A DNA stretch of 7,655 nt, taken from assembly GCA_934085635.1 (NCBI GenBank), contig CAKOHL010000054.1:1-7655 (forward strand). Direction: 5' to 3'. Positions within the stretch are counted from its first letter, which is position 1. The number at the start of each line of letters is the position of its first letter. The notes below the pieces were generated by a model. It was not told where the DNA came from. It made no database searches and saw only the letters and a list, made by a program, of their open reading frames with translations. Shown here piece after piece: positions 6,012-7,655 of this stretch. Made by a program: the position numbers and the translations under genes. The stretch comes from an uncultured Bacilli bacterium. GTDB lineage: Bacteria; Bacillota_I; Bacilli_A; RF39; UBA660.

Positions 6012-7590
6012 ATTTTTTTAATGTAAAACTATATTCACTTTCTAAATATTCTTTTGCAAGTTTTAGTATGTCTTCTTTTTTTACATTAGTTACAGTTTCG
6101 ATTTCTTCTAGAGTTGCATAACTACTTTTGTATATATAAGTTAGAATAGCAAGCGCTTCCATTTTACCATATACATCTTTTATTTCTTCATATTTATCAC
6201 GCGATAATACCCTGTTCATTTCAAGAAGTGTGCGAAGTTTAACGCTTGGATAAATACATTTATATTTTTTAATTGCAAATCTTTCAAATTTACATACTAT
6301 AGAATTGATTTCGTTTAATTCAGCCTTTGAAATAGTTCCTTTTTTAACTGGTTTGTCTAAGTTTTCTCCATATACTTTCTTTAGTAAATTTTGTTCTTCA
6401 CTTGTTAAACTACTAAAGAATTCATCAAAGTAATACTTTTCAAATTCATCACATCTATCTAATATAGATTTATATTTTCTTACTTTATTTTGTTTTACTA
6501 GTTGCCACCTTATTTTGTACTTAATCGTGTGCACTAATCTTAGACTTTCTTCTTCTGATAATATTTCTGATTTGGTATTTTTAAGGTCTTTACCATATTT
6601 TCTTATTAAAAGTTCTTTTTCTTCATCAGTAAGAGTATTAATTGCTTCTTTTATTCTAAGAGTAAATTCTTCTTTAGTTTCTCCTTCTCTTTTAAATTTA
6701 AGAAGAGATTTAGTTAGTTCTTTGATAGGTCTTCCTTTTTTCTTAACAACTCTTTTTTTATCATTTAGTTTATTAATGATATTTTTATTTAATATTGAAC
6801 TATTTGGATTAACCCATATAAATTCTTTTGTTAAGTCTTCTCCAAATAAAGTAGTTAGCCTCTTCTTTTCTTCAGGAAGCATAGCTTCTACTCTTTCTTT
6901 TATTACTTCCATATTTTTAGTATCTTCAACAAAGTCAGTAATTTTTATATGTTTACCTTCTCTTAATCTTTTTAAATTTCTTCTTATATAGACCATTATT
7001 CTTGTATTAATTATAGTATTAATTTCAACTGATACTTCATTTAACTCATCATAGTTTTTACCAAATTTCTTTTGTAATATCTCTTTATCTTCACTTTTAA
7101 GCATATCTATTGCTTTAAGTACTTCTTCTCTATCAGCTTTCAATTGATTAAATATACCCTTATATGTTTTAGGAAATTCATCTAATTTAGTCTTACCTTT
7201 ACTTAATAAATCTTTCATCTTATTTAAAGTATATTTATTTTTAACTTTCTCTTCTTTAGTTACTTCTTCACTTACTTCATTAGATACTACACTATATTCT
7301 TTAAATAAGACTTCTCTTTGTTTACTTTTTAATCCCATTATAACTTCAATTACTTCAAATTTAGTGTATTCTGGAAATTTATTAAATATATATTTTTTAT
7401 ATAATAATTTATTTACTTTATTAATTATTTCTTTTGCTTCAACAAAGTAAGGTTTATGAACTTTTTTATTAGGATTCCATACCCTTATTATTGTTTCACA
7501 ATCTCTTTCACTTAACTTATTAATTACCTCATCTACTTTCTTTTTACTTACTGATTCAAAATTAGTATAAAAGTCTTCATTTATAACCAT
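6010..7590 (-). CDS. repeat protein with six sigma-region-4-like units, first gene of the paralog pair
   Basis: I do not recognise this 526-residue protein. It is a Lys/Glu-rich, probably all-helical cytosolic protein built from six repeats whose cores read like LKSEDKEILQKKFG. Their YG-equivalent positions are W38-N39, Y99-S100, F176-G177, F249-G250, Y332-G333 and Y407-G408. The units match those of the downstream 633-residue paralog one to one (for example FGEDLTK at 249-255 here and 332-338 there), except that one unit is missing between the second and third. A basic KKKGRPIK (283-290) resembles an AT-hook core and is absent from the paralog. The C-terminal module (about 450-526) has YGKMEALAILTYIYKSS and an HTH-like stretch TLEEIETVTNVKKEDIL (493-509). 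I start at the ATG at 7590, because MVINEDFYTNF aligns with the paralog's MKLREEFYELF, GGGGGT lies upstream, and a strong promoter occupies the sequence before it. A DNA- or RNA-polymerase-binding role is inference. Confidence 0.85.
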   Translation of the reverse strand: MVINEDFYTNFESVSKKKVDEVINKLSERDCETIIRVWNPNKKVHKPYFVEAKEIINKVNKLLYKKYIFNKFPEYTKFEVIEVIMGLKSKQREVLFKEYSVVSNEVSEEVTKEEKVKNKYTLNKMKDLLSKGKTKLDEFPKTYKGIFNQLKADREEVLKAIDMLKSEDKEILQKKFGKNYDELNEVSVEINTIINTRIMVYIRRNLKRLREGKHIKITDFVEDTKNMEVIKERVEAMLPEEKKRLTTLFGEDLTKEFIWVNPNSSILNKNIINKLNDKKRVVKKKGRPIKELTKSLLKFKREGETKEEFTLRIKEAINTLTDEEKELLIRKYGKDLKNTKSEILSEEESLRLVHTIKYKIRWQLVKQNKVRKYKSILDRCDEFEKYYFDEFFSSLTSEEQNLLKKVYGENLDKPVKKGTISKAELNEINSIVCKFERFAIKKYKCIYPSVKLRTLLEMNRVLSRDKYEEIKDVYGKMEALAILTYIYKSSYATLEEIETVTNVKKEDILKLAKEYLESEYSFTLKK

Positions 7591-7596
7591 ATAATT

Positions 7597-7602
7597 ACCC
7601 CC
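7597..7602 (-). promoter_or_regulatory. ribosome-binding site for the 526-residue gene
   Basis: Minus-strand GGGGGT lies six bases before the ATG at 7590, the only G-rich run in an otherwise A/T leader. It supports this ATG over an in-frame GTG at 7638, which has no such site and lies upstream of the predicted transcription start. Confidence 0.65.
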
Positions 7603-7615
7603 ATTAAAATACAAA

Positions 7616-7645
7616 ACATATTGTACCATTAAAAGCACAATATGT
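7616..7645. promoter_or_regulatory. perfect 9-bp inverted repeat over the promoter, candidate operator
   Basis: The plus strand reads ACATATTGT at 7616-7624 and its exact reverse complement ACAATATGT at 7637-7645, separated by 12 bp. One arm covers most of the -10 and the other covers half of the -35, with centres 21 bp apart, about two helical turns. A dimeric repressor bound here would block RNA polymerase. The HTH-like proteins encoded just downstream are natural candidates for autoregulation; that link is inference. As RNA it could also form a weak hairpin followed by TTTTGTATTTT, which would end a transcript coming from the right of the window. Confidence 0.6.
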
Positions 7646-7648
7646 CAA
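7620..7648 (-). promoter_or_regulatory. strong housekeeping-sigma promoter for the paralog pair
   Basis: Minus-strand TTGACA (7643-7648) is a perfect -35. After exactly 17 bp comes TACAAT (7620-7625), one base from the consensus -10, preceded by TGG to give an extended -10. Transcription should start near 7613, leaving a leader of about 23 nt with the ribosome-binding site at 7597-7602. This is the best promoter in the window. It drives the 526- and 633-residue genes and perhaps, by read-through, the obg operon. Confidence 0.85.
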
Positions 7649-7655
7649 TTGTTAA

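Noticed and set aside
6515..6991. Plus-strand open frame of 158 codons, hydrophobic, membrane-like
   Set aside because: It is a shadow of the 526-residue gene. Lys/Glu codons of the true strand read as Phe/Leu/Ser on the other, which mimics membrane segments.
1..7655. Mycoplasma genetic code (UGA as Trp)
   Set aside because: All seven visible Trp codons are TGG and no gene needs a UGA read through.
4099..7655. Phage, toxin-antitoxin or mobile-element origin for the paralog pair
   Set aside because: There is no integrase, transposase, terminal repeat, tRNA target or small toxin-like gene, and the pair sits directly beside core housekeeping genes. The right flank is not visible, so this cannot be fully excluded.

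Overview
The window is very AT-rich and every gene lies on the minus strand, so transcription runs from the right edge to the left. The gene order and the family sequences (obg, yqeG, yqeH, mutL) suggest a low-GC Firmicute, probably one of the reduced, Mollicutes-like Bacilli found in animal guts. This placement is inference. All seven tryptophans I found are encoded by TGG, and no gene needs UGA read as Trp, so the standard bacterial code fits and the Mycoplasma code does not. The five visible stop codons are four TAA and one TAG.

Right half (about 7590 down to 4099): two adjacent paralogous genes of 526 and 633 residues, which I do not recognise as a named family. Each protein is a string of about 60-80-residue helical repeats (six and seven copies) built around an L-x(2,3)-E/D-x(2,3)-LL-x-K-x-Y-G motif that recalls sigma-70 region 4. 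Each ends in a conserved HTH-like C-terminal module. They are preceded by a near-consensus promoter (TTGACA, 17 bp, TACAAT, extended -10). A perfect 9-bp inverted repeat overlaps both promoter elements and looks like an operator. The second gene is translationally coupled to the first through a TAG stop codon that merges with an AGGAGG ribosome-binding site.

Boundary (4034-4117): an AT-rich hairpin straddles the stop codon of the 633-residue gene. It is followed by an extended -10 promoter and the obg ribosome-binding site, so obg may begin a second transcription unit.

Left half (4033 to 1): a tight operon, obg - yqeG - yqeH - mutL. Obg and YqeH are ribosome-assembly GTPases, YqeG is their usual HAD-phosphatase neighbour, and MutL is the mismatch-repair ATPase, cut off by the left edge just as its C-terminal dimerisation/endonuclease domain begins. 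Gaps are 11 nt, -8 nt (overlap) and 9 nt. mutL in this position, without mutS directly upstream, is unusual.

There is no gene-free stretch over 300 bases. I see no tRNA, rRNA, CRISPR array, insertion sequence or integrase. The novelty here is the repeat-protein pair and its palindromic promoter.
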